A stretch of DNA of 64,000 nucleotides from Maylandia zebra (GCF_041146795.1 NC_135188.1:3892419-3956418); one strand, 5' to 3'. Counted from the first letter of the stretch, positions 32,983 through 46,863 are shown. Translations and numbers: made by a program. The notes: generated by a model not told the origin, from the sequence alone.

Positions 32983-33750
32983 ATGCTCCTTAAGCCAAAG
33001 TATGACCGCTTTCGCAATGAGTCTGTGACCTCCTCCGACGACCTAATGCAGAGCTTAGCCATGAGCGGCAAAGTTGTGGCCACACCAGTGGTTCCCTCCT
33101 CCACGCCAAGCCTTCCTCTGCCTCCTTTGCCTCCCCTGGATCCCAGTGCCAGGTCCTCCTCTTCTGCTGGGGCTATGGCCTTGGCCGACTCTCCTTGCCT
33201 GGATGGGGAACAAGATGCCACGACAACCTTCTGCATGCTCATTCCTAAGATGCCTCAGTGGAAATTCTCCAACTCCCTGCTTAGCCGGAGTCCATCCAAC
33301 TCCAGTTCCAGCTCCAATTCTAGCAAGGACTCGGGCAAGACAGCGGCAGCTACTTCCCAGGCCTCTGTCACGTCTTCTTCATCATCACACAGGCCTGGTG
33401 GTGGAGCCTCAGCCAGTGGCCCAGTGGCGAGCCTTGCAGCAGTGCTTAACTCCTGTGACCCGGTGTGTGTCACTCCTTGTTCCCTACAGGCCATTCGGGG
33501 GCAGCGAGCAGTAGCAGCGGCAAATTCTGCCAGTCCAGGGGGGCACGTATTTGGAGCCGCAGAGGTCATGGCGAGCCCCGGTGGCTCCAGCAACTTCAGA
33601 TCGGGAATGACGCGCAGCACAAGGGTCGAAGGCATGTGGCTTGGGGGAGAGGACTTCAACCAGAAGGGCAGCTTCATCCACAAACCCTCTCAAGGCTGGC
33701 TGCACCCTGACAAGAAGATAGTAGGACAAGGAGCGTCCTACATTGTCAGG
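32983..33750 (+). CDS. shc2: SHC2 first exon: CH2 region and internal p52-type start
   Basis: This exon encodes 256 residues. The N-terminus [18 protein letters not shown] matches the CH2 start of long SHC isoforms, and [15 protein letters not shown] is the conserved CH2 core. A Ser-rich low-complexity stretch follows. An internal ATG at 33607 opens [17 protein letters not shown], which resembles the start of the p52 isoform of SHC1. Other in-frame ATG codons, such as 33061, could also be used. Long and short proteins from one mRNA by leaky scanning are therefore possible. Confidence 0.85.
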
Positions 33751-36700
33751 GTAAGCTAGCTGGCACTTTTTTATTTTCTTCAAAGAAATAAAAAACAACC
33801 AAAGGAAATATGCAGTAACTTTTTTCAGGTGCTCATCAATGAGTAAAGAGAACAAGATAATTGCAGAATATTAAATATATGACCCCACTTAAATATTCTC
33901 TGTCTGACTGCACAGAAGACAAAAGGACACCTCACTATCAGGCAGTTTGTTATGCAGCTCATGTGGGAAGACTGGGGAACACATAATTTAATCCAGATAG
34001 ATGGCTGAGCGTTGCTCATTGGGAGACAGCATGCAGGCGTCAGGGTGGAGAGAGATAAACCATGAAATTATGTGTACAGACTGTAGAAAGGATTGTGGTT
34101 CAGCTGCACTGTTTACCAAAGGTAGAATTTATCATACTGTACTTAAACAATGAGAATCTGTATTTATAGAGCTTGTAACTTAGGTCTGATTGTAAGCTCC
34201 CACTGCAAGCTTGTGGGAGTGGTTGCTCTTTGTTTTGTTTCGGGATTGTTTACGTTCTTGTGTGCAATGAATTATTATGATTTTACCCATAAAATGTTAT
34301 TTACAGCATCTCAGCATAGTCGATACCAAATGTTTATTTCATTATCATGAAAATATGCTCAATAAAGCTTTTTTATTATTCTGTAAATTTGTATCAAAAT
34401 AAACTGATACATATAGAAATGAATGTGATCATTTCAAATGATATAGATAAATCTGAGTTTCAAAGAAATCTTGTTCTCAATCCGAGCTCGCTGTGTTTAC
34501 AAAGGGCTACCAGCCTGAGCAGAATGCTCGATGTCCCCTCAGCAATCCCCCATAACTGTTCACCTCTGCCCCTGTGCTCTCCTCCTCCTCAAACTAATGA
34601 CATGACTCTTGATTAGCCCAGACTGGGGCCCAAGCACGCTTTCTAATAACATTATACAGGCACCATTCATTCCCATATTCAATTACATTTAATCACAGTC
34701 ATTTGCATCATATGATGTGGAAGAGGATGGTTGGATCTGTATGGGAGCAGTCCAAATGTCGATTACATATGAGCTCTCACAGCCAGGAAGGGCTTTCTGA
34801 AATGGATAACAAGTGCTCTTTTCATATCTGACTCATAATCATATTAATGATGGGACCAGGCTTTTAACAGCTTGTTGTTGTCATCAGAAAATGCCCTCTG
34901 ACTATTGCAGATGACCTGAAAGAGCCAGTGTTTGAACGTGTTTCACGCCTCTTAACGTAGTACTTCAGGAGACATGTATGTGCAGCATGCATTTCAATGG
35001 GAAATCTATGCAGGGAGGCGTAGTCTCTGCATGTATTAGTGTCAGAGTGATGGTTGATTTCTGCTGCACCTTGCCATTTTTAAGCAGCACGGCCACTATG
35101 CTGAGCGACTCTCATTCTCTCACTCACATATTCATACATATCCACTCCTCTGCTGGGAAAGACACAAATCAGATTTTTAGCAATGCTCTTACTCGCTCTC
35201 TCTCCCTCTCTCTCGCTGCATAGCCACGTCGAGATCTGTGTCTGGCCTGCATCTGCCGCCTCTGCTAGTCAGGATTTTGCACCGACCATCAAAACACCGC
35301 TTCTGCTAAATCATTTGCAGAGAGAGAGACAAACTGTTTCTATTTTGTGTTTTTCACTTATTTCACTATCAAAGCGAAGCATAAATATTTGCAATGTGAT
35401 TGCCTGTTGCTAATTGATGCAGTTTCTAGAAGGGTCTGTAGACTTGAGTTGTTGTAATTTTACTGTCATATATTTTTGAATATGCTCTGCGTAGTGTGCA
35501 GTTAACCAGGAATAGAGAGTAACTAATCACATACTTTTATCTGATCATCCTTTACTACATGGCTGTTTTGTTGTAAAATCTGATCACATTGGCTAATAAA
35601 CTTCTTTTGGAAATCTTTTACAGTGACAAACGATATAATTTGGCAATTATTTATGTCAAAGACAGCAAAACACGGCTAAAGAGGACATGCTAATGTTATT
35701 AAATTTCTAAGGAATGTGTCTTGGAAAGTCTACGTCCCTGTAGTCATAGCAATAGTGTGCAAGAGACTTGGCCAAAAGGACAAGAGTGCAGATAGGGTGA
35801 TAGAAGTAGGGATGTTGCATCAGTAGATTGAGTTTGTGACAATGGAAGCATTGGCAGAGAGAGGGAAAGAAAAAAGAGAGGGACAATTTCTCTGATGGAA
35901 GACGTCCCTCATGTCCAAATCTTGTTAGTGAGCTCGTTATGTTCTCTGGCTCAGAGGTCCCACTCTGTTTCTCTCTCCGTCTCTCCAAATAAGTTTCACA
36001 AAGAGCTGTGCTTTACATCCCCAATGCAATGTGCTGCATTTAAGATGAGTGTCACATGTTTTTAAGGAGGCTGCGATTCAATCAGTGTAGCAAAAAACAC
36101 AGGAAAAAATGTTAATTATTAATATTCAATGTTGCATCTGTTGTTTTTACGTATTCATGGGTTTATTTACCTATGCAGCAGGAATGTGGTAGATGGTAGA
36201 AGCTTTTTTAAATGAGTTATTATCTCCGAGTTGGTTTTTAGAGACTGATTATGGCAGGCAAACAAATGCCAAGCAATTCGTTCACCACTTCATCTTTTCA
36301 TGATAACCACACAGATATGCAAATAAGATGTAGAGGGCGTACTCACATGCTGATTGTTTACGCAAACACACTCACATCCCCCAGAGGGCTGAGAAGCTGC
36401 AGTTTATCCATGATTTGGAGCTCTGAGTGCTGCTAATCTAGTCACAGTGCCATTAGCACCCCAACCTGACAGGCATTAGGAAGCTGCTCAGCTGGGACCT
36501 TCCCACTGGAGGACACTACATTAATGGGCTATATGGGGATTTGATTTAGATTACTGTTGAAAGTAATCACATGTACCAACAGAGTATAGTCTATTGTGAA
36601 CGTAACATCTCTTTCTGGAAGTGTTGTGGTGTAGTTAAAAATACAAACTTAATTTAAATGCAGCGCATGTTTATAGTTCTGTATTTTTGAATAGTTTCAT

Positions 36701-39700
36701 TCAATTATCTTTTCAGATCATAAAACATATTTGAACATATCATGAGTTTATTTTTAAATTAAAAATAAGGTATTTAACTTAGATTTTAATGATTTTTCTC
36801 CCTTTGGTTTTTTCTTTACAGTACATGGGATGCATTGAGGTGCTGAAATCAATGCGATCCCTGGACTTCACCACACGCACTCAAGTGACAAGGTAAGCTG
36901 GTAACCGTCATATCTGACAGTGTAGATGTGTAGTATTAATTGAAGTGTGAAGAGTTTTTTTAAAATATATATATATATACTATATATAAATACTTTTGCT
37001 TTAGCATGGCCAATAGATTTACACTTGTCACATTAGTCTTTTTTGATCAAGAGCCACAACTTTGAATTTCAAGTTTACGTTGCAGTGGAGCTGTCCAATA
37101 ACTCATGCACTTGCAAGAACTACATGCATGAAGACAGCAGTTATAGTGTGGGACTGTTAAGAGATAAACAGAGCTGCTGTATTTGTGTTCACTGGCATCA
37201 AAGGCCAGAAGGTTACACATTAAACTATGCCTCAGGGCCTTACTATGTCTGTGTCTTGGTGTTTTTATGCCCTACACGTCATGTTATTGTTATAAAAACA
37301 GGGTTTTTTGCAGTCCTCAACCTCATGGGAGAAGTCCTTTTCCCCACTCCCTCCCTGTCTGCCTCGCTCTCTGTCTCTCACCCTCTCCTCTCTCCTGCAC
37401 AATCGATCGGCAGTAATCTGAGCCCACCGTGCATCCGAGGCTTAAGTGCAGGGGGGAGGAGGTAGCAGAGATGGAGTGATGGAGAGGGAGATCTATTATT
37501 GATGATGTTCGTTAATGACTGTAGAAAGCTGCAGTGGTCCCCATGAACGCACCCTGCTGGATAATGTCTGCGGCTGTAACTTCTTGAGGGGGGAGGAGGA
37601 GGAGGAAGATGTCCAAAACAAAGCAGCAAAACAAAATGTTTGCACTGGGAGTAGCCATAGAGAGTAAGATGGCTATGTCTGGTCTTGTTTTTATGTGACT
37701 GACTGAGTCATGATTATTTCCAGCAATGATGAATGTTTTTTGTTTGCATTCCTGTCGTGGTTGATTTTAAAGTCCCATTTAAGTGTGTTTACCCCTCGGT
37801 CAAGGTCAGAGGGGCCCTTTTCACCTAGTAGCTCACATAAGGCATTTTTTAAAAATTCAAAATAGGTTCAAGTCCTCCATGATGCTAACAACACAAGGCT
37901 TTTGTTCCTGGGTCTTTCCTTACTTTGTTTGCCAAAGTCGTGATATGTGTGTATGTGAATTGCTGGATATCATTTAAAGGCAGCACAGTAAGGGCTTACA
38001 TATCCATTCAGAACAGGCCATTCTTCAGCTTCCTGACTTATACACAACTTGATTTAGTCCTGGAAGACCACAACGAAACAGTCAGTAGCTTCCAGTATTT
38101 CAAAAATGTAATTCAGCTCCAGGATTTAAAGAAGGTGCTTTCTCTTAACAGTCCTCTCTGTGTTTTTTGCCGTTTAACTGCAAAATGAGTGAAACGAGGT
38201 GCAGCATTTTATTGTAGTCGAAAACAACAGCTCATCTCTCCCCCCCTCCTCTGTCTCCTCCTCCTTCTCCCTCTGCTCTCTCATCAGCATGAGTCATTCG
38301 AACATTGTGGTGTTTTTCAAAAATCCCTGAGAAGACTTTTACTCGAGATGGGGCCCGGGACGCTGCTTTTTAAATATTTACGAGCCACTTGATAGGGGCA
38401 GCTAGGTTCTTGATTGTTCCCACTGTCCCCTGGCAGAGAGCGTGTGAGCTCCCGCCTCAAATCCACTTTATGGCTCAGCCGTGCCATCATGCTCACACAG
38501 GGACAGACCCTTTAAATGCCTAATAGGCAGTCATTCCCAGGAGTTATATCAGTTTTATCGCCAACTTGTAACAAATGTGCAGGGAGAATTGCACTGCAGA
38601 AAATAAATGCTAATGCTAATGCCCTAAAGAGGTCTTATACACTATTTACTTTTTATTTTCTTCATCTGATGCTGTTTATTCTCCCATACTTTGGGAATTT
38701 AAATTCCCAAATTATTCATCAACAGATGAATGCTGTTATTGTTTTCTTTCTCGGGTTAACATTTCCAACATTAATGGATAAGAATGTTGTGACTTTCTTA
38801 TCTATTTTCGTGACCTTTGAACTACGATTTGCCTACGACCTATGGGCTTGTTTGGAGGAAGGGAAAACGTCTGTTCATGTTTAACCTAACGTTTTCCATT
38901 GCTGTGGGGTGGCGTTTTGTGTTGTGACTCAGTTTTCTCTATTTTTGCACAGACAACACAAGTCCATATGATTTATACGTTATATAATATTATTATTATT
39001 ACAAATGGCTGATAATCAGTGACCAGTATATTCGTCTTTAGTCTGATCTGAAATCTTTCTTCATGTTTCTCTTTAGGGAAGCCATCAACAGACTGTGCGA
39101 AGCTGTGCCAGGTGGAAAGGGGGCTTGGAGGAAGAAGGTTAACAGTAATTTATAATTCTAACATACATGCAGTACTTTTGACAAGCAGTCAATAGTAATT
39201 TTATATACACACAAGATGTATTAAAATAACAACAAAGGGTAGAAAGGACTGCTGCTGCTCCATGCGGCTGTTTTTCTGGTAACTAATATACAGTATGACA
39301 TTTTTATCTGTATCTACAACTGAAGCTATATAACTGTAATTTTCATCGTATCCTTTATTTTGTAGGTTCCAAACAAAGCTCTGCAGTCAGTCATGGGGAA
39401 GAGTAACCTACGATTTGCAGGCATGAGCATCGCAGTCAATATTTCCATCGATGGTATTAATCTGCTCATTCCTACCACACGACAGGTTAGCTGATACTTA
39501 ATTAAGGTGGCGAATGTACTTGCATGACCACAATGTGATTAAGACCTTTATAATGTGCCAGCTATTATTTTTGCATTTTTCTTTATTCCTATAGCTTAGC
39601 TTTACATTGACGTTAGCATATTTTCTCTTAACTGTTAATCACTGGGTAAAATATGTGCGAAATCACTGATGAGATAAAAAAAAATTCTTTGTTGGAAGTT

Positions 39701-42700
39701 TGTAGTGAACAATTTTACACTCCTATGTGAATATTATAAATAAATACCACTTTTGTGAGGTACAGAGTCAAACCTTTAACCTTTAATTGGGACTTTGCCC
39801 AGTTGTCCATTATGTGTAGATACAACAGGTTCATCGCTGGATTTAGGTGCCTTTTTTATGCTTGAATGAGTAATAGGCCAGAGTTAGGTGGCTAAACAAA
39901 CAAACAAAAACATGAAAACAGTTAAAAAGCAGCCAATGTCCAAAGAAAAACTTTGAAAGATTTTCAGAAAACCTGGAGGGCTGTTGCTCAAGACCACTTT
40001 ATAAGAATTCAAAGAAATTTTAGCTCCTTGGAAGCAAAATATGAAGAAATGAGGGGTGGGTCAAAACTTTTACACAGTACTGTACATTCATTGACAAAAT
40101 AACGAATGGCTTCCTTTCTCTTTCAGGTGATAGCTCATCATCCCTTGCAGTCCATCTCATTTGCCTCTGGGGGAGACACAGTGAGTGCAGCATTTAACAT
40201 TTACTCTCCATTAAATTGTTGGAATGAACATTTTGCCTATGCAAACATGTATGACTTGAATTAATCGTTAACAGTCTCGAGCTTCGAAAATTACTGATGG
40301 TTTTGATTTATCGAGCTGATTTTCCCCCAAACTGATATGTTGCAGGACACACCTGATTATGTTGCATATGTGTCCAAAGACCCAGTGAATCAGAGAGGTA
40401 TGTTCTAAAAAGGTTCCCTTTCTCCTTCCATACATTTTGCCACTAGACAAACACGTTTATTTTGTAAGGCAAAATAAGTTGCATTAGAAAATAATGTCTG
40501 TTGTCTTTTTTACTGTGGATTATAACATTACTATTGCGATATCTATAGACATTTTTTCTTAAAAATGCTTTGATTCCACCTCTAACTGTATTATGTGGTC
40601 TGTCTGTGGCTTAATTACAATTATTATGGGTTTAGGGTGGGTGAGACTGTAACAATAACAGTACAAAATCATTTAAAAACAATATTTTATTAACAATATT
40701 GATGATTTGATTTTATCATTTGCATTGTAAACATTAGTATTTCATTTTTAAACATCACAATTATTTAAAAAAAACTAAAGTATATAAAATGTGGTAATAT
40801 GCCGGTGTCGTAAACCAGTATTGTTATAAAATATCAGCCTATTGCACCACAAAATATACTTTGTTGGAAATTAAATAGCTAATAAACATTGTGTTTGCTG
40901 ATGTCTTAAAAAATATTAATATTTTAAAAATCCACATATGTAGAAGCCAATAAACTATTGGCTCATTGCTGTACCGGGAGTTTGAATAGCTCGTGGCAAC
41001 TTTTTAACTCCTCACTCTCTCTCTCTCTTTTTCTTTCAGCATGTCATATCCTGGAGTGCTCAGATGGTTTAGCCCAAAGTGTCATCAGTACCCTCGGCCA
41101 AGCCTTCGAGCTGCAGTTCAAACAGTATCTGCACAGTCCACCAAAAACCATGACATCTGTGGAGAGGTAACAGAAAGTCCTGCCACTTCTCACGTACTTA
41201 ACTGGATAAAAAAGATGTTAAGAGTTGTTGTTACTCTCCTTAAAATCAGTGACATCGGTGAAGCGGTGGGATAGTGACTCATAAATTATCCCAACGTGTC
41301 AAATAGAAAAATCTAGTATGTTGACTTCATGTAACAAAAGCACCAAAAAAACACTTCAGTTTAAGACTCCCAGGACTGTATACATCCCAAGCATTCTTAC
41401 CAGCAGCTGTCAGACTCTATAATGCAGCTTAACACTCTTTTGGTCATCTTACTCACCAGCTTGTTTGTTTACTGCACATTTTATACATATCTCTGTACAA
41501 TTTTTATATTTTTCTATACATATTCTGTACATTGTTACCTGTATATACCTGTATATACGAACCTCGGTTGCTTGTGTCTTCCTTTTATATTTTACTTTCA
41601 CTTGCTGTAAGAGCTCTGTAACACCGAAATTTCTCATCCGTGGGATAATAAAGGTTTATTCTATTCTAAGCATCCAGCAGAAAGAGCTTATCCACCACCA
41701 ACCTGATCTAGTTTAGAGTTCTCAGATTTCTTTCTTATTTATTACAAGGAGATGTGATACTTTGTTCTTGTATTTCTTCAAAATCAGTCTTACAGTGTTG
41801 TAAATACATAGATTTTCTCACACATGAGATGCTACCGCAGCGATGCCACTGCAGTCACCAGAATAAGTCCAGACAAGCAGTTTGTTTCTTCCTGGTTTCA
41901 AATAAACATCTTCTCAATTTCGGATGTGGAGATGTTACTTGATCGGAACAAATCAATTTAACAACGCTGATTTCCTCCTCAAATTAATGCTGTAGCGTTA
42001 ACATCATTATAGAAATGAATACATAATCATATTTGGAAGTCGTGGTTAAAATACAGTTTTTTGCTGTCTTTTTTTGGACATGTAGTTCTGTTGTCAGACT
42101 TACACTCACAGTATATTTCTCCTTAGGTCTGCCAGGACAGAAGAACCAATTTGGAGGGATGATGAGGACTTCTCTGAGCCGGATTACTATAACCGTATTC
42201 CAGGGAAGGAGCCTCCTGTTGGAGGTGTGGTAGACTCCAGACTCAGGCCCAGTGGAACCCTCATTGGTCACATGCACACTCAACCACAGAGCAAGACAGC
42301 AGCTCAGGTGAGTGTCCTGACATGGCTATAGAAATACTGTTAAATCAGGCTCTGCATGTTGTAGCTCTACTGTAGCTGAATCCAGTTTTGAGGTAATTGC
42401 ATATTGTGTATTTATATTTTTCTATTTGTACGGTGTATTTCTGCTTCTCCAAATTTCATCGAGAAGACCTCCGGTGCATTTTTGTGTAAAACTGTAAAAC
42501 CTGCATGCTTGCACTACAGACTAAACTAAAACATCTGGTCATTATCATGAAGTATTGGATTAATGTTTCGAACAGAACTCTCTGACATCTCCCTCGTGAA
42601 CTGGTGACTGATGTGTTTTCATGCTCCTGCCTCATATTGTTACATGGAATTAAAGCATAGGATCATGAAAATATACTCCATAACTGTGCCTGCAGCATAA

Positions 42701-44635
42701 TTGCCTAAGACAAATACGATTACACGAAGAGCCTTGGGTTCTCTGTAGCCTATCAGGTGAAAGGACCCATTGCCCCCTTTGTTGCAACTTGTTCACAACA
42801 GGGTGACATGCTGCAGCTAATGTTTCAAATAGAGTGCTTCGAAACTACATTATGCAGGGACACGAGATGAGAGTTCTTGGTTATACAGATCCAGATGTAT
42901 TTAGGTTGTGTTCTTGTGGTGTGATTATGTGTTAGCAGATGAGCTCACCAGCCAGGAGAGATCAAGCATCTCACCAGCCTGGTCAGCTGTGTTATGAGCT
43001 TCACTGGGACACGGAGACAACCTGCAGCTCAGGTGAGACATCCTGTGGCAGGGAGCAGCTGTAACAGCTAAAACATTGTGACCTTTTAGATTAGTTTTTA
43101 TAATACAGTTGTTATATAGAGGTGATGTACTTAACTGGGGGGATTTCAAACAGGTTTTTAAATGAAGGATTTTTTTTTTTTAAATATATGAGTTGCAACG
43201 TTTTCTAGTCACATACTAAACAATGAGGATTGTCAGATTTGTTTTGTGTATATATTTATGTTAAATTGTCTCTGAAGGAGGTTAGTTGTTTTTTTTCCAT
43301 CCTTATTGTATTACAAAGCTAATCATCACAGTTCTCATTGACTGAGGGAGCTCAGCGTTTGCCCTCTTAATTAACAGAAATAGGATCTTGGCATTTTTAA
43401 TAAGGCCCCCTTCATACTTCATATTGTTTATCATCTTTAACTAGACTGATGCTAGGAGGATGATCAAGATAGGTACGACAATTAACTTTTTCCTTTCAAA
43501 AATATAGAAAATAATAGTTAGACTTTTAGTAGTTGGAAATTTTAAGTGACATTTTGTGATTTTTTTTTCTTTTATATAATCAGTTGTTTCCGTTAGCAGC
43601 AAACAGTGCTGTAGCACGGGGCAGAAACTAGTGAATGAAACGCATTTTGTGCGCACCTTTCTGTCTTAGGTCTGACATCAGATGGTTATTTGTGTGCTGA
43701 CGGTCAGCCTCCAGGCAGCAGAGACTATGAGGAGCATCAATATGTTAACACCCAGAGTCTGGAAAACCTGGATTCACTCACTCAGGGTCCTGATGGGCAC
43801 AGAGGCACCAGGGCACCAGAGAGTCCCAAAAAGGATCTCTTTGACATGAGTAAGTCCCTGCCTATGACATCTTCGGACATATATATAACAGAACGACAGC
43901 CAGACTTTCTCTCAAATGTTTGATTCCCACCAGATTCCCTTTTTGACACCGTCCTTTTACGATTATCCACGGATCTTTTACTAGTTAGGCAGACCACTAC
44001 ACTATGAGGAAACAACAAAACCTTGTGAAACATCTCAAGCGCCTTTGTCGTCTCTGTAGGGCCCTTTGAGGATGCCCTGAAACTCCATGAGGCCTGTGGT
44101 GTTGGGTCCACTATATCTGGAGGCTCTGGTGCTGAGGGAGGAGTGGGAGGTGGTCGGGTGTTGGAGGATCAGTGGCCCAGCCCTCCACGACGCAGAGCCC
44201 CCGTTGCTCCAAATGAGGAGCAGCTTCGCCGTGAGCCCTGGTACCACAGCCGGATGAGCCGGCGAGACGCAGAAAAACTCCTGAGCCGGGACGGAGATTT
44301 TCTGGTAAGGGAGAGCACTACCAATCCTGGCCAGTATGTGCTAAGCGGCCTGCACCGTGGCCTCCCTAAACACTTACTGCTAGTGGACCCTGAAGGAGTG
44401 GTGAGTCTCTTAAGAAGTAGTTTCAATAAATCACACTGCTTATTTGTTTTGTTATGAAGTTACACTGGTGTACTCCTTTTGTTTTGCTTTTCCCTTCAAA
44501 AAAAAGGTCCGGACCAAAGACATGTTATTTGAGAGCATAACCCACCTCGTCTCGTTTCACCTGAAGAATGAGCTGCCTATTGTAGCAGCAGAGAGTGAGC
44601 TTCATCTCAAACGGGGTGTGAGGAGGAAGCAGTGA
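32983..44635 (+). CDS. shc2: SHC-transforming protein 2 (SHC2/Sck) adaptor
   Basis: Cytoplasmic adaptor that links tyrosine kinases to Grb2 and Ras. Exons: 32983-33750, 36822-36892, 39077-39137, 39366-39485, 40127-40180, 40346-40397, 41040-41166, 42127-42307, 42939-43032, 43670-43849, 44060-44400, 44507-44635; 725 residues. Order: CH2 region; PTB domain from [14 protein letters not shown] through [59 protein letters not shown] to [12 protein letters not shown]1 with two Grb2-type tyrosine sites, [10 protein letters not shown] and QYVNTQ, and the adaptin-type [18 protein letters not shown]2 domain [40 protein letters not shown]. The phosphotyrosine-binding Arg (FLVRES) is present. The linker [20 protein letters not shown] is what separates SHC2 from SHC1, 3 and 4. 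The neighbours ODF3L2 and SHC2 are adjacent in human too. Confidence 0.95.
33751..39076. other. First two long SHC2 introns
   Basis: Introns 33751-36821 and 36893-39076 flank a 71-nt exon. They hold an (AT)n run at 36966-36990 and pyrimidine-rich patches. Stretches near 34660-34870, 36440-36560 and 38280-38520 are unusually free of simple repeats and contain homeobox-type TAAT or octamer sites, so they could be conserved regulatory DNA. No exon or RNA gene was seen. Confidence 0.4.
39790..40085. repeat. Decayed DNA transposon end
   Basis: The right end GGGTGGGTCAAAACTTTTAC followed by ACAGTACTGTA recalls the terminal repeat of a common fish DNA transposon. The left end is not clear. It lies in the SHC2 intron 39486-40126. 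Confidence 0.45.
41370..41668 (+). mobile_element. LINE 3' end fragment with C-terminus of the reverse-transcriptase frame
   Basis: The frame ending at TAA 41430-41432 reads [13 protein letters not shown], the typical last residues of an L2/Rex-like LINE ORF2. A roughly 200-nt 3' UTR follows and ends in GGGATAATAAAGG and two TTCTA-type units. The 5' part is missing. It lies in SHC2 intron 41167-42126. Confidence 0.75.
42308..43669. other. SHC2 introns around exon 42939-43032
   Basis: Introns 42308-42938 and 43033-43669 hold short A- and T-rich patches only. The exon between them encodes a Ser/Gln-rich CH1 segment with a Tyr (LCYELHWD). Confidence 0.4.
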
Positions 44636-45629
44636 ATTACCTGGACCTGTGTGGGACTGTAAGATAGCAGTATACACTATGGACTTTTCAAACCAGATAC
44701 ATGAATAATTTAAGGGATTATAATGCAGACGTAAAGCAAGGAGTGCATGCTAACATTATCATTTTAAAAAGCATTGCTATTTCTTTACATTGTTGAGGTG
44801 TTCAATTTGTCTTTAACTGCAAAGGGGAGGTTCACATTTTAGCGTGTAGATTATTTAGATTCACACACTTGGTTACAATAGATCTAAGTAGAAATAATGT
44901 AGTATTTCTTTCTCTCTCGTTCTACAGTGCTAAATTCCTATGTGCCCATACAAATCACATAAAAACTGAATCTAGGACTCATTATGGGATGATTTTTCAA
45001 CGGGAAGAAAGAATATCAGCAATACTTTCTTTCCATGGACAATCCTTCTAAGGAGTCTGCAGTATCTGATATATCCCTGTACTTCTGCTTGTTGACTACC
45101 AGGATAAACCAAATATCCCTCATCTGTCATAAACTCCTCAGCATGCAGTTATTAAGCTAACAAACCAACCAGGATCCACAGTCTGTGCTGTGCCCGAGCT
45201 GGATAATCACCAACCGAGGTCAAAAATTAAACTGACAACCTGTCTGGAGAGGAGCCAACCTCAGGAAATCACAAAAGGATTTAATGCACAGTGAAGAAAA
45301 GCCTGTAATTGTGAAGTTCTTCCTTTAAACCACAACTTGCATGACTAGTAAGTCACAGGTTATTCAAATCAACCAGTTGTGGGAATCACCAGAACAAACT
45401 GTCACTAATTTTCTGGTGCACCAAAAAATTCAAAACAAGATGTCCAGTTCGTCCAGTAGTTCATCTCGGTACAAATGCAGGAAATGAAAATTCTGCAACT
45501 GTTTAGAATGTAAAGACTGTTAAATGCTCATGTTCAAGGTCTGCAGTATCTGAATTTATAACAGCCACAAAGCCTTTATTGTTTCTCTGAGCTATTTTAA
45601 GCCTCACATGCATCAAAAAAAAAGCATAA

Positions 45630-46055
45630 TCATGATACACCGATTAGCCCCAACATTAAAACCACTGACAGGTGAAGCGCACATCACTGATTTACCTGGG
45701 AAACATTGGGTCCTGGCATTCAAGTGGAAGCTATCTCGAGACATCAACCACATAAACAAGTTCCAAGTAACAGCAACCTCAAGTGCTTTCCTCAGGAACA
45801 GTTGCAGAACATGACAAACAGTGCAAGCTGTTGAAACAGCCCGCCTCCCTGCAGGTTCTGTTTTCGGCCACAAGATGGGCCAGAACAAGCCAATCCACTG
45901 CACCGACTCCATGCAAAGAGCCAGACAACACGGCGCACCCCAAAACATCACCTGTCGCTGCACCGATCGGTCAGAGCCGTTTAGGTGGAACAAGCGGGAG
46001 CTACACAATGGATGCTTTTAATGTGGCTTTAGTGTATTTATCAGTGCAGTGGAGA
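45630..46055. mobile_element. Decayed DNA transposon with inverted ends in the SHC2 3' UTR region
   Basis: The left end TGATACACCGATTAGCCCCA followed by ACATTAAAACCA is mirrored by a right end whose reverse complement reads TGATAAATACACTAAAGCCA then CATTAAAAG. The left motif matches a common fish repeat from memory. Open frames inside are not convincing. Confidence 0.6.
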
Positions 46056-46857
46056 TCGATACATTGTCCTGACTGAGAAGTTTGATCACATTTGCTATTA
46101 AATCTGCTATTTGTGCTGTTTGTAAGGGCTGTTCATTATTTTAGGAAGTCATGTGTGGTAAAAACTCCTCCGCATTAATGCTCAGTATAGCCATGCCCGT
46201 TCTCCCCAGCCTCCCCCACTTCAGTGCCTTAATAACTACACTGACAGGCGTTTGTGTCAGCGTGTATATAATGTGCATTTATGCTCTTGTTGCAAAAGAA
46301 CAGTTTTCTTGCCACGCCAATGAGTAAATGAACAAACTTCAGGATGATTCAAAGTTGTGTACATGTAAACAGTAATGGAAGCTGCTCTTGTTTTGGGGTG
46401 AATGAGTAATACTGTCTATGATGGTCTTAAATGTTATCGTCTTATATGTGTGTCCCTCAGAGTTTTTAAGTCAGAGGTCAGTCATAGACATGTTAAAGAA
46501 GGAGCTTAATTTTTCCCAGCTCAGGGAAGTGCATCACTTTATTGTCCTTATTCCCTGTCTGTACATTTTACTGACTTGCTGGTTTTTTTTTTTGCTCCAC
46601 AGCGTTTCATTCCCAGTTTTGACACTGTAATACTTTAAAATTATTTTGTCTGCTTTCTGCCCTTTTCCCCCTCTCTGTTCTTGGCTACTTAAGTTTAATC
46701 AGGCCCTCCTTTGTTCTTAGCCTCATAAATGCACATAAAGATGAGGTAAACTTCAACAGTTTTTTTTGCGAGATCCAGATCATTGTCATTCTTTTGTATC
46801 TCCCCTCAGGAATTTCCTGGACCTTTTCTTCTATGATTAACTGACTGACCTTTTGTT

Positions 46858-46863
46858 AATAAA
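46858..46863 (+). terminator. Candidate SHC2 polyadenylation signal
   Basis: AATAAA about 2.2 kb after the SHC2 stop is followed by a GT-rich element (GGTGGGTTGTCATTTGTGAG), as expected downstream of a cleavage site. Confidence 0.45.
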
